A stretch of 41,852 nt of DNA from an uncultured Pirellulaceae bacterium (GTDB lineage: Bacteria; Planctomycetota; Planctomycetia; Pirellulales; Pirellulaceae), in NCBI GenBank assembly GCA_938040995.1, contig CALHZT010000040.1, positions 1-41,852 on the forward strand, read 5' to 3'. Numbering within the stretch: position 1 is the stretch's first letter; the number at the start of each line of letters is the position of its first letter. The position numbers and the translations under genes were made by a program. A model generated the notes under the pieces. It saw only the letters and a program-made list of their open reading frames with translations, was not told the origin of the DNA and made no database searches. Of this stretch, positions 1 to 8,300 are shown in pieces.

Positions 1-1606
1 ACGCAGCCGCCGAGTAGCCCTTGGTGATATCATCCATGCGCGCGATATCCTCATCGGTTGGCTCATCCATCGCACCGGAAAGCACCCACTTCAAGAAGTC
101 TTTTCGATCGTCGCCCTGCGGATCGAGGACCGGAATAATCAGATCACCGACTCGACCCGGTCGCCGAATATCTGGCGAAAGTAGATGAATCCTCGCAGTC
201 ATCAACAGCCACATGACTTTGCCGCGCAGCTTCGGATCGGACATCATTGCCTGGATCTTGCCGGTCAGCCGCCGTTCGGTGCTATGCGTTTCGGCTCCGA
301 CACCGCCGAACTGGGTGTCGGCTTCGTCTACGAAAATGACAACTTTGTCGAGGGCTTCAAGCACGCGACGAAGTCGCTCAAAGATCACATCGGTCTGGCC
401 ATACCACTGGCTGCGAATGCTCTTGAGGACGAGAACGGGAACGCCCAGTTCGCCAGCCATCGCTTCAAAGATAAACGTCTTTCCGCCACCGATCGGGCCG
501 GCAACAGCAGCACCAGGAAGCGCCTTGTCCGGGTCAGCCATAAAACGTGGAATGAGCTCCCGCTTCAGAAATGCCTTGAGATTGCTCGCTCCAACAACGT
601 GGTCCAAAGTGTGCGACGGTTTCTTGAACTCGACGACGTCTTCACCGACTTGTGACTGGATGAATTCTTCGACCTTTCCAATCAAATCATTAGGTGTCAC
701 TTCCTCCTGTGAGTGCGCTGCACCGGCCAGCATCTGCCGCAGTGCATGAAACGACAAACCAGCCGTATAAGCCGCAAGGTCTTCTCGCGTGCTCCACAGC
801 TTGGGCGGCGGATTGTTCGCGTCCATGAAGTGGTTGATGTACTCCAGTCGATCAGCACTGGTCGGCGAGGGAATTTCGACAGTGAGCACCTGTGGCAGTC
901 GTGAAACTCGCGGATGAATCAGGCTCTTCGATTCTGCGAGTAGCAGACAAAAGTCAGGTCCGGCACTAAAGTCCGGATCGCTCAGCCAGTCTTGCGAAAT
1001 AATGATTCGCCGCAACTGATTGTCCCTGAGCGATGCGAGATCTTCACCACGCCCCAGTGGGATCAACATATCGGCGGCTTCGATGAGAAAGACCAGACTG
1101 TCTTTAAGATATTTGGAGCGGGAAACCATCGCGAACTGCCGGAGATATTCCAGCGCCAGCGATGGTTTACCAATGACTTCTGCAAGGTCACGATCAAAAT
1201 CTCTCTTGAGATCTTCCGCCGACTTGCCGGCGGGTGACTTTTTCTTTGGCTTGGTGCTGACAGCATCGAGCATTTCGGAAATTGCCTGATCGTCCGCCGA
1301 CTTGCCAAGTTTCCAGCTGACCCACGCGTCACGAAGCCGGGCATGGCCCTTCGTTTCTGGTTGTCGTGCGTTGTCGACAAAATCCGGTTGGGCATCGTCG
1401 TCCGCCAGAATCCGGATCGACGAGTTGAGTTCGTAGATAACCCTCAGGCGACCTGGAACCGCATACTTGTCGATCAGACAATCCATGAGCGGTACGTACT
1501 TCTTGCCCGATGGAAACAAGTCGTAGATGTTGCCGTGAAGAATCACCGACCGGGCCTGTCGGGAGTTGTCGATTTGGTCAAGTTGATCGAGGAACTCGGA
1601 ACTCAT
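1..1606 (-). CDS. Two-module AAA+ ATPase next to pspA (partial, C-terminus outside window)
   Basis: About 535 residues are visible by reading the reverse strand to the window edge. The C-terminal module is a good AAA+ core: Walker A GPIGGGKT at about 370-377, Walker B VIFVDEAD at about 423-430, and a downstream RRPGRVGD stretch resembling an arginine-finger/sensor region. The N-terminal half (about 15-300) looks like a second, degenerate AAA module: it has hydrophobic strands ending in LIEAADM and a sensor-like SLIHPRVSRLP segment, but no P-loop. The start chosen is ATG 1606, with GGAAG just upstream. A TTG at 1696 in the same frame is possible and would add 30 residues and nearly touch the end of pspA. 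The gene lies 109 bases after pspA on the same strand, so it is probably cotranscribed. I infer a remodelling ATPase of the PspA membrane-stress response; the substrate is unknown. Confidence 0.88.
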   Translation of the reverse strand, partial: MSSEFLDQLDQIDNSRQARSVILHGNIYDLFPSGKKYVPLMDCLIDKYAVPGRLRVIYELNSSIRILADDDAQPDFVDNARQPETKGHARLRDAWVSWKLGKSADDQAISEMLDAVSTKPKKKSPAGKSAEDLKRDFDRDLAEVIGKPSLALEYLRQFAMVSRSKYLKDSLVFLIEAADMLIPLGRGEDLASLRDNQLRRIIISQDWLSDPDFSAGPDFCLLLAESKSLIHPRVSRLPQVLTVEIPSPTSADRLEYINHFMDANNPPPKLWSTREDLAAYTAGLSFHALRQMLAGAAHSQEEVTPNDLIGKVEEFIQSQVGEDVVEFKKPSHTLDHVVGASNLKAFLKRELIPRFMADPDKALPGAAVAGPIGGGKTFIFEAMAGELGVPVLVLKSIRSQWYGQTDVIFERLRRVLEALDKVVIFVDEADTQFGGVGAETHSTERRLTGKIQAMMSDPKLRGKVMWLLMTARIHLLSPDIRRPGRVGDLIIPVLDPQGDDRKDFLKWVLSGAMDEPTDEDIARMDDITKGYSAAA

Positions 1607-1715
1607 ATTGGGCTTCCATATCCAGGGACTGCTTGGGTAGGCGACAACAAGAATAAACGCCCGCTCGAGAAGCGGACGTTCTTGCCAATCATACAACTGG
1701 TATCAACGCTCGTCG

Positions 1716-2528
1716 CTACTCGCGTTCGCGTTCTGGCAAGTCCTGCTCGCCACCGCCGCCGGATTCGACTTCCTTCGCCAGACCAATCAATTGATCAAAC
1801 TCGTCATTGGCCACACTCTTGGAAGCGTACTCTAGGAATTCGGCTTCGGATTTGGCCGCATCGGTCCCGGCGACTTCGCGGGAGATACGAGCCGTCGCTT
1901 TGGCGTTGTCCCGAATATCGCGCAGTTCCTGAAGCTCTTCGTTCGTTCGATCGTTGCTGATGCCGGTGATCATGTCGGCAATTTCTTTTTCTTCCTTTGC
2001 CGTCATCATTTCGGCAACGGTCGTGTGCTTTTCCGCCTTGATCTTTTCAAGGTCTCTCAAGAGACCTTCCAGCTGAACCTTGTGCGAGCTGACATTGCCC
2101 GTGATCTCGTTGATGTCAGATTCAAGTGCGGCGCATCGCTCTTCTTTTTCCGTCAGCGTGTTGGAAAAGTCCTTGAAGGCTGCCTGACACTTGGCGTACT
2201 CAGGATCGTTGCGAACCGCTTCAGAATCGCCGTTGTGTCGCTCGACGACTTTACGAGCCATCGCTGCGGCCCCGTCACGGAGCTTTTGTAGCTTGGTGAC
2301 TTCTTCGGTCAATTTCTTGAGCGAGCTCTTTTTCTTTTCTTCCTGGGCAATCATCGCCCCGACTGCATCCTTGTACTGATGGATGCGTTTCTTCTTTTCC
2401 TGAATGATCCGGTCAAAGGTGGCTCGAACCACATCCGGATTGGTATTCAGCGTCTGACGTGCCCGATCGACTTTGCCGACGAGTAGATATCCCAACGCAC
2501 GAAAATAGCGACCAACGGCCTTGAACAT
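1716..2528 (-). CDS. pspA: PspA/IM30 (Vipp1) family phage-shock protein
   Basis: The 270-residue protein is almost entirely charged, heptad-rich helix, opening with a short amphipathic helix (MFKAVGRYFRALGYLLVGKV), as in PspA/Vipp1 proteins that bind stressed membrane. It is somewhat longer than the roughly 220 residues usual for enterobacterial PspA. In the family, PspA oligomerises like ESCRT-III, maintains the inner membrane, and in enterobacteria also inhibits the activator PspF. A PspF-like gene lies divergently 613 bases away, the same arrangement as in Escherichia coli, and an AAA+ ATPase gene follows downstream. There is no pspB or pspC homologue beside it. The acidic Gly/Glu-rich C-terminus (GGGGEQDLPERERE) is unlike the Vipp1 tail. 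Family assignment is firm; membership of a PspF circuit is inferred from position. Confidence 0.9.
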   Translation of the reverse strand: MFKAVGRYFRALGYLLVGKVDRARQTLNTNPDVVRATFDRIIQEKKKRIHQYKDAVGAMIAQEEKKKSSLKKLTEEVTKLQKLRDGAAAMARKVVERHNGDSEAVRNDPEYAKCQAAFKDFSNTLTEKEERCAALESDINEITGNVSSHKVQLEGLLRDLEKIKAEKHTTVAEMMTAKEEKEIADMITGISNDRTNEELQELRDIRDNAKATARISREVAGTDAAKSEAEFLEYASKSVANDEFDQLIGLAKEVESGGGGEQDLPERERE

Positions 2529-2873
2529 TGCTTAAGAACCCTCCGCAAGTGATTCGTCGCCAGCCGCAATTTATTGCCGGGACTTTGAATTGCAGTCGCG
2601 TGAATGCCAGGAACACCCGCGACACGTTATATGAACGACATGTTACGAAAAGAGAATTGCCCCGACCACACGGCAACTGTCAGATGAAAAATGGGCAAAT
2701 GCCGCATCTAAGTTGAATCGGCGATCAAAGCGGGTAATTTCCAGTGGTTTTCTATTGATAAAGGATGCTTTTTGCCTCGAAAACCCAACGTTTCCCCTTG
2801 AATAACCCGTCTGGGCCAAACGTAAAGAATCGCACTATTCTTACGACAAAAATGAACAAATTCCGGTGTTTTC

Positions 2874-2887
2874 GCTACCTAACCGCC
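2874..2887 (-). promoter_or_regulatory. Weak candidate sigma-54 promoter for pspA
   Basis: On the minus strand TTGGCGGTTAGGTAGCGA has GG and GC separated by exactly 10 bases, the invariant spacing of sigma-54 -24/-12 promoters. The -12 part is TAGC rather than TTGC and the -24 part lacks the usual CACG. It would leave a long 5' leader of over 300 bases before pspA. It is listed because a sigma-54 activator gene is divergent here; one GG-N10-GC match is expected by chance fairly often. Confidence 0.18.
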
Positions 2888-2978
2888 AAAAAAATGACCA
2901 CAGTGTGTCTTTTCTGAAACACCCACCAACCTGGTTTGGAAAGTCCCATTTTTTGCAAAATTTGTACGCACAATTCTA

Positions 2979-3006
2979 TTGCAGGGGATCTTAGCTGTAT
3001 TAGAAT
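2979..3006 (+). promoter_or_regulatory. Candidate housekeeping promoter of the pspF-like gene
   Basis: TTGCAG and TAGAAT are separated by 16 bases, about 135 bases before the ATG at 3142. The -10 is close to consensus and the -35 is poor. In E. coli pspF also has its own housekeeping promoters. Tentative. Confidence 0.25.
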
Positions 3007-3141
3007 GAAGCCCATCGTTTACTTATCAACGCGAATCCAGGACCGGCTAGTGTCATTGATCTAAGCAGACATTTCTTCCCATTCATCAACCTTCATTGGT
3101 TTGTGAAATGTCGGGCAGGATATTTGTCTGCACCTACCTAG

Positions 3142-4128
3142 ATGATTAGCAAAACCCCTACATCACCGAGCTCGTCAGAGGAAACTCGAGACGCAGCACC
3201 GAAATGCTTCCCAACGGATCGTTGGGTGCTTGGGGATAATCCTGCGATACGCAAGATTGCCCGCCACGTTGAACGTGCCGCGGAAGTCGAATGTCCCGTT
3301 CTGGTGACAGGAGAAACAGGCACTGGTAAAGAAGTCTGGGCTTCCCTCGTTCATGAGTCGGGTCCGCGTGCTGACAAACCATTCGTTCCAGTCAACTGCG
3401 CAGCTCTTACGGCAACTCTCGCTGAAAGCCAATTGTTCGGCCATGTGAAAGGTGCATTTACCGGAGCCGCCGGCGAATCGCTTGGTGTCTTCCGTGCCGC
3501 CGAAGGCGGCGTTGTCTTTCTTGATGAAATTGGCGAGATGCCTCTCGAACTTCAACCAAAGTTACTTCGTGTGCTACAGCAATCCGAAGTGACTCCGGTT
3601 GGTGCATCGAGCCCGCTTCCCATTAATGTCCAAGTGGTTGCAGCAACGAACAGGAACCTTGAAGAAGAAGTCGCCGAAGGTCGCTTCCGTGAAGACCTCT
3701 ACTTCCGACTGAACATGGTTCAACTAAACGTCCCGGCGCTTCGCAAAAGACCCCAGGACATTCCGCGATTTATCGAGTACTTCTCAAACCGGTTCGCTGA
3801 CAAGTATCAGCTTCCGCTATGGAAACCTTCCGCAGACGAGCTGCAATCATTCTGCGAGTTCCACTGGCCGGGCAACATCCGTCAGCTTTCTCACGTTATC
3901 GAACAGGGGTATGTTCTGGATAGTGTTCCTGAACTTCCAAGTTCAGGCGTCGGAAAGTGCAATTCCAACCTTCCGTTCTTCAACATCGAACGCCTGAGAA
4001 ACGAGGCGGTCCGACAGGCCTTACAGGCAACGGAAGGCCACAAAGGAAAGGCAGCCAAACTGCTCGGAGTGCACGCCAATACTCTCACGAGATTATTGGG
4101 AGCACTTGATCAGGACGGCGAAGACTAA
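3142..4128 (+). CDS. pspF: PspF-like sigma-54-dependent transcriptional activator
   Basis: The 328-residue bacterial enhancer-binding protein consists of an AAA+ domain plus a C-terminal Fis-type HTH. Visible are Walker A GETGTGKE (57-64), the sigma-54-contacting GAFTGA loop (104-109), Walker B VVFLDE (124-129), RFREDLYFRL near 181-190 and HWPGNIRQL near 241-249. The HTH lies at about 295-320 (GHKGKAAKLLGVHANTLTRLL). Only about 25 residues precede the AAA+ domain, so there is no receiver, PAS or GAF domain. That architecture and length match PspF (325 residues in E. coli), which is controlled by direct PspA binding. The divergent pspA supports this. The activator class is certain; the PspF role is inferred from architecture plus neighbourhood. 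No clear Shine-Dalgarno precedes the ATG. Confidence 0.88.
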   Translation: MISKTPTSPSSSEETRDAAPKCFPTDRWVLGDNPAIRKIARHVERAAEVECPVLVTGETGTGKEVWASLVHESGPRADKPFVPVNCAALTATLAESQLFGHVKGAFTGAAGESLGVFRAAEGGVVFLDEIGEMPLELQPKLLRVLQQSEVTPVGASSPLPINVQVVAATNRNLEEEVAEGRFREDLYFRLNMVQLNVPALRKRPQDIPRFIEYFSNRFADKYQLPLWKPSADELQSFCEFHWPGNIRQLSHVIEQGYVLDSVPELPSSGVGKCNSNLPFFNIERLRNEAVRQALQATEGHKGKAAKLLGVHANTLTRLLGALDQDGED

Positions 4129-4203
4129 TCTAAAAGAGCTCGAAAGCTCCAGTGCTGCACGTTCGCTTGACTCCTGCAGCCTTCTTCCGACTTTAATGGT
4201 CTT

Positions 4204-6630
4204 CTACTTTTGCTCCGATCCATTCTTTGCGGAATGCGAATCGTCATTCAAGCCATTCCTCTTGCCGCCGGTGAGCTCAAAAAACGTCGCAAGGCTTACC
4301 CTGGAATTCGATACGCCAGGATTTTCCGTCACCGCACCAGTCTCCAGAGCGCCCGTCGATTTCGCTGTTGGCACCAGTACTGGAGCACTGTCGATCACCT
4401 CAACGGCTGGCGGCATGACGTGAGGCGACACCGGAATTTCAGGTGGAAGATCCGGGACAATTTCAATGGGACCATTTAACGGCATCGGATTGAGACCTTG
4501 AGGAACCACCGTTGGCTGTTCCTGTGGGATGGAAGATCCTGGTAACGAATCAGTCGACAAAGAGCCATCCTCAGTCGATTCACCGAACCAGCGATCAAGA
4601 ACGTCGGACTGGATAATGTCCGAAGGCTCGGGCTGAATGAAGTCCATCGCTTCGGACTCGATGATCTCATCGTGATAAGTCGCATCGACAGGTACGCCGC
4701 CGCCTGAAATTTCATTGGTGAATCTGCCGCGACTGACAGTGGGCGTCATTTGACGATAGTCGATCAGGTCGGCCTGGTATCGTGATGATTCTCTTGCGAA
4801 CTGATAACATGCCCGCTCGTCCCAACCGCCTTCGCTCAGGTAAACACCGTTGTATGGCAAAAGCGTACCCTTCTCGAAATGAACTCGCGTGATCGAACGC
4901 ATATGAGAAACGCGGGCCTGATAGTAATTCGCCATGGCGTCAGCAAGTCGTCGTTGCGATTCGAGCAAGTCCTGAATGGTGGACTTCCCCGCATCAAAAA
5001 CGGCCTGCCGCGATCCCACGACTTGCTCGGCAGCCGCCATCCTGTTGTAGGCAAGTCGTACATTTTCGAAAGTGGTATCGAGACCCGATACTGCCTCGGC
5101 AAGATCCATCGAAATCTGATGTTCCTGATCACGCAGGACAGCTCGCTCCCGCGCCAGATTGAGCTCCGCGTGTCGAACGCCGGCAAGTTCGCGACGGTAC
5201 CCAAGCGGGACGTTCATCTGCAAACCGACTTCGTACTGATCAAAATCAAAAGAGAAGAGCTCGCGGCCAAGGCTTGAAAAATCACCATCCCCACCGAGAA
5301 GATTGTCACCGAAACCGTTCGTTCGATAGGTGCCGATCGCGTCAACTCGCGGGAGGAGAAAATTCCGGGCAGCGAACAATTCAAGTTCCCGTTGCCTGAT
5401 CCGCCACATCTGCTGCCGTAATTCGACTCGACGAAACAGCGCATCGGCCATGCAGCTATCCCAATCAAACCGGATCGGCGCATCCGTCGGTTCGTCGGCC
5501 GGGCGAATCAATCTGCCGTCGTTCATTGACAGTCCCAACAATCGCCTTAACTGCCGTTCCGCCTGGTAGACTCCGGTTCCGCCACCATCCGTCGAACCGT
5601 TGAGCGACTGAATCACAGCCTGCTCGAACTGGTAAAGCTGCTCGCGTGCCTGCGCCTCGACATCGGCCTGGCCGCCTTGGAGATCAGCATCATATCGGGC
5701 TTTGGAAGCTAGCCATGTCTCTCGAGCAAGGTCACGTGCCCGAAGACTGGTTTCGAGGTTTCGGTAGGCAAGGTACAGAGACCAGTATGCTGACTCGACC
5801 CCGTTGACATAGTCGCGAACGGATTGCTCGAACGACGCTACGCTGATGTCTCCGTCGATTCGCGCGAGGACGACACCGCGACTGACACCAAAATCGTTAC
5901 TTCCGCTCGGTCCGGCGATCCTGTTGAAAGCGGCACCACTACCCTGCAGCAGAGGTTGGCGTACAGAGGCCTCAATCTGACCATTAAAGACACTGGGGAA
6001 CAGATTGAATGGAGCATCGCTATTCTGGTAATCGAACAGACTTCGAACAGAGTATTGTGCTCCCGTAGCAGACCGCTTTGCCAATTGGCTTTGAAGTCGA
6101 AGAAAGTCGCTATCGACAATCGTGCCGCCACCACCCAGCGTCGTGTTGTTGAACGCCTGACTCCCCGCACCGCCAGTTAGTGCCTGAGCCCACTGCGCAT
6201 CGAATGCTGCCAGGGCGGCTTCTTCGCCCAAACGAGGGTGCGACATCGTAATCGACGGATCAAAAACGCTGCCCACTGCCTGCGGGGAAGCAAGAATGCG
6301 TCCGCCCAGGTCTTTTAGTATGTCGCTGCTTTGAAGGCCCATCCGAACGGCGTCTTCGAGAGACATGTCCCAATAGTCTTCAGGTGGGCCATCCCGGAAT
6401 GTTCGTGGTGGCCGAGAACCAATGTTGCAGCTTGCCTCCCGCGCAACATCTGGATATTCGACTTGGGCAGCAAGCTGTTCGCACTCGGGCAAGTAGTGCG
6501 GTTGTGGGCTGGTTTCGTGACTCAAGCAGGCGAGATGCGTACAGCAGCCGGATAGTTGCGGTATCAGCGCAAGGATAGCCATCCGGGCAACAAAACTGCG
6601 AAGTCGTTTTCGATTCTGCACTGGAAGCAT
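4204..6630 (-). CDS. TolC-family outer membrane efflux lipoprotein
   Basis: The 808-residue protein has a basic N-terminus, a hydrophobic stretch and a lipobox-like LSGC near residues 27-30, suggesting an outer-membrane lipoprotein. The body (about 85-600) has the two-fold pattern of long helices and strands of outer-membrane efflux (OEP/TolC) proteins, with stretches such as ESAYWSLYLAYRNLETSLRA, VGLQMNVPLGYRREL and ESQRRLADAMANYYQARV. Such proteins form the outer duct of tripartite export systems. A tail of roughly 200 residues, rich in Pro, Ser and Glu, follows the domain and is unusual for TolC; it may be periplasmic and disordered. No periplasmic adaptor or inner-membrane pump gene is adjacent. 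The start at 6630 was chosen because it supplies the positively charged signal-peptide n-region. It ends convergently, 75 bases from the pspF-like gene. Confidence 0.85.
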   Translation of the reverse strand: MLPVQNRKRLRSFVARMAILALIPQLSGCCTHLACLSHETSPQPHYLPECEQLAAQVEYPDVAREASCNIGSRPPRTFRDGPPEDYWDMSLEDAVRMGLQSSDILKDLGGRILASPQAVGSVFDPSITMSHPRLGEEAALAAFDAQWAQALTGGAGSQAFNNTTLGGGGTIVDSDFLRLQSQLAKRSATGAQYSVRSLFDYQNSDAPFNLFPSVFNGQIEASVRQPLLQGSGAAFNRIAGPSGSNDFGVSRGVVLARIDGDISVASFEQSVRDYVNGVESAYWSLYLAYRNLETSLRARDLARETWLASKARYDADLQGGQADVEAQAREQLYQFEQAVIQSLNGSTDGGGTGVYQAERQLRRLLGLSMNDGRLIRPADEPTDAPIRFDWDSCMADALFRRVELRQQMWRIRQRELELFAARNFLLPRVDAIGTYRTNGFGDNLLGGDGDFSSLGRELFSFDFDQYEVGLQMNVPLGYRRELAGVRHAELNLARERAVLRDQEHQISMDLAEAVSGLDTTFENVRLAYNRMAAAEQVVGSRQAVFDAGKSTIQDLLESQRRLADAMANYYQARVSHMRSITRVHFEKGTLLPYNGVYLSEGGWDERACYQFARESSRYQADLIDYRQMTPTVSRGRFTNEISGGGVPVDATYHDEIIESEAMDFIQPEPSDIIQSDVLDRWFGESTEDGSLSTDSLPGSSIPQEQPTVVPQGLNPMPLNGPIEIVPDLPPEIPVSPHVMPPAVEVIDSAPVLVPTAKSTGALETGAVTENPGVSNSRVSLATFFELTGGKRNGLNDDSHSAKNGSEQK

Positions 6631-6908
6631 TGCGTTTTGACATTATGAGGAGGGCACTGTCCCCCCTATTCGACACGTAATAACCGGCAGAATCAGAATC
6701 AAAGAACCAACCAGACAACTTCATGCAGCTTCTCCTGCTTAACGCAAATTTCGACGCCGAATGGCTAGCACCACTACCACGCGATGATGGTGGCTTTATT
6801 GCCTTTACGCTTTGACCACTGCATTTTCACGACCTATATCCTTCTAGACGGTCCGGTCCGCAACGGGACCTACAAGCCCCTCCAACGATTCAAGTCAGAC
6901 GAAAATCC

Positions 6909-8258
6909 ATGAGTTCAATCCAAGACAACACGGTTCTCGAAAAAATCGGCGACCAAATCCAGGCTCAGCTGCAAGAATCCCGCGAGTATTTCAGTCAACA
7001 GAAAGTTGTTTGGGAGGAGTTGGCGACCGGACTTACGAGCGAAATCACGACAGTCTCGAACCAGCTGGACGAGTGGGAAGAGTTCCACGAAGGGATGCAA
7101 CGTCGGCAGATCGAGCTGAGGAAAGAGAAGCAGTCGCTGGAAGAGCGCCGCATTGACCTGGATGCGAGACTTGTCGCGCTCGATGAACAAAACATGGAAA
7201 TCGACTCGCGACGTCGTCAGGTCGAACGTGACCTTGCCCAGCGTCGCGCCGAAATAGAGAGCGGTGCTGCCAACGATGAAATGGAGGCCAAAGTTGAAGC
7301 GCTCCAGGCAGAACTCAAGTCGCTTCAGGAAAACGCCGAATCGACGTCCGGCCAGTCAACCGAACTGACCGAGCAACTGGCCGCTGCGAAGCAGCAACAG
7401 GAGCAACTGCAAACACAGTACAAGGCGGCTCGTGACGCACTTCTTGCCTCGCGAGATGCTGGCAAGGACCTGCAGTCCAAGCTCAACCACGCTCAGGGAA
7501 TGCTGGAGAAAAAGAACGCCCACATTCTGGCGATGGACGAAGAGTTTCAGCAAAAAGAGCAGGAACTTCGCGATCAAATTGATTCAGCGGCCTCAACCAC
7601 CGGCGAAGAAGCGGGCCAGAGTGAGCTTGTAGATCAACTCAATGCGGAACGGGAAGACCTAATCAACCAGTTGAGTGCGCTCAAACGCGAAATGTACTCC
7701 GGCGACAACGGAGACAGCTCAAGCAACCTGGAGATGGAAAGCAAAGTCGAAGAACTTGTTTCCGCTCTTGAAAATGCCCACCAGCGAAATAGTGAGCTCG
7801 AGAATCAAGTCGACCAACTTTCGGCTAGTGGCGGAGGCGGCAGCCAGGATAGTAACAACGCACCGGTGTTGACCGAAGGAATGTCGTGGGAAGAACAGAA
7901 AGCTGCACTTCTTGGCGAAACAAACAACATGAGCCCACTGGACCGTTTGACGGTCGACAAGGCCGTTCAGGTCACGGAAAACGTAGTTGCTGAGCGAGAC
8001 GCAGAGATTGAGGCATTGAAACAGCAACTGGCTGCAGCTGCTGCTGGCAACGGTGGATTCGCAGGGGCAGCTGCCCCTGCACCCGAACCAGAGTTCGACG
8101 CCGAACTGGAAGCTGAGAAGCAGGCCGAAATTCGCAAAGCCCTTCAGCGTGCGGAAGCCGCCCGAGCCGCGAGGGATGCGGAAGACGCACTTCACAACCA
8201 ACAGATGCCACAACGACCACGCGAATCTCGCAGCCTGCGTGACGAAATGGGCCTGTAA
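6909..8258 (+). CDS. Long coiled-coil protein of unknown function
   Basis: The 449-residue protein is dominated by Gln/Glu/Arg/Lys heptads from about residue 10 to 300 and again around 355-380. A Ser/Gly break near 300-315 (SASGGGGSQDSNN) and an Ala-rich, Gly-containing linker near 383-400 interrupt them. It has no signal peptide or membrane segment, so it is probably cytoplasmic and may be a scaffold or cytoskeletal-type protein. I do not recognise a family. It stands alone between the divergent TolC gene and the convergent S1-protein gene. A second coiled-coil protein of similar style occurs at 20372-21508, but I see no clear shared non-coil segment. Confidence 0.8.
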   Translation: MSSIQDNTVLEKIGDQIQAQLQESREYFSQQKVVWEELATGLTSEITTVSNQLDEWEEFHEGMQRRQIELRKEKQSLEERRIDLDARLVALDEQNMEIDSRRRQVERDLAQRRAEIESGAANDEMEAKVEALQAELKSLQENAESTSGQSTELTEQLAAAKQQQEQLQTQYKAARDALLASRDAGKDLQSKLNHAQGMLEKKNAHILAMDEEFQQKEQELRDQIDSAASTTGEEAGQSELVDQLNAEREDLINQLSALKREMYSGDNGDSSSNLEMESKVEELVSALENAHQRNSELENQVDQLSASGGGGSQDSNNAPVLTEGMSWEEQKAALLGETNNMSPLDRLTVDKAVQVTENVVAERDAEIEALKQQLAAAAAGNGGFAGAAAPAPEPEFDAELEAEKQAEIRKALQRAEAARAARDAEDALHNQQMPQRPRESRSLRDEMGL

Positions 8259-8300
8259 GTCAGTGATGCGACCACGGGCCAGTTGATCAGGCCCTGAAGA

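Larger units (their letters stand above)
2529..3141. other. Divergent intergenic region between pspA and the pspF-like gene
   Basis: This 613-base stretch is clearly more AT-rich than its surroundings and carries no convincing gene. It must hold the promoters of both divergent genes. Only weak promoter candidates are visible and they are listed separately. No strong terminator or long inverted repeat was seen. Confidence 0.7.

Noticed and set aside
185-1960. Several plus-strand open frames of 60-205 codons
   Set aside because: They lie antisense to the AAA+ ATPase and pspA, whose motifs are unmistakable; the plus-strand translations are Arg/Ser-rich shadows.
2936-2960. Sigma-54-like TTGGAAAG...TTTTGCA on the plus strand
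   Set aside because: GG and GC are 15 bases apart rather than 10, so it cannot be a sigma-54 promoter.
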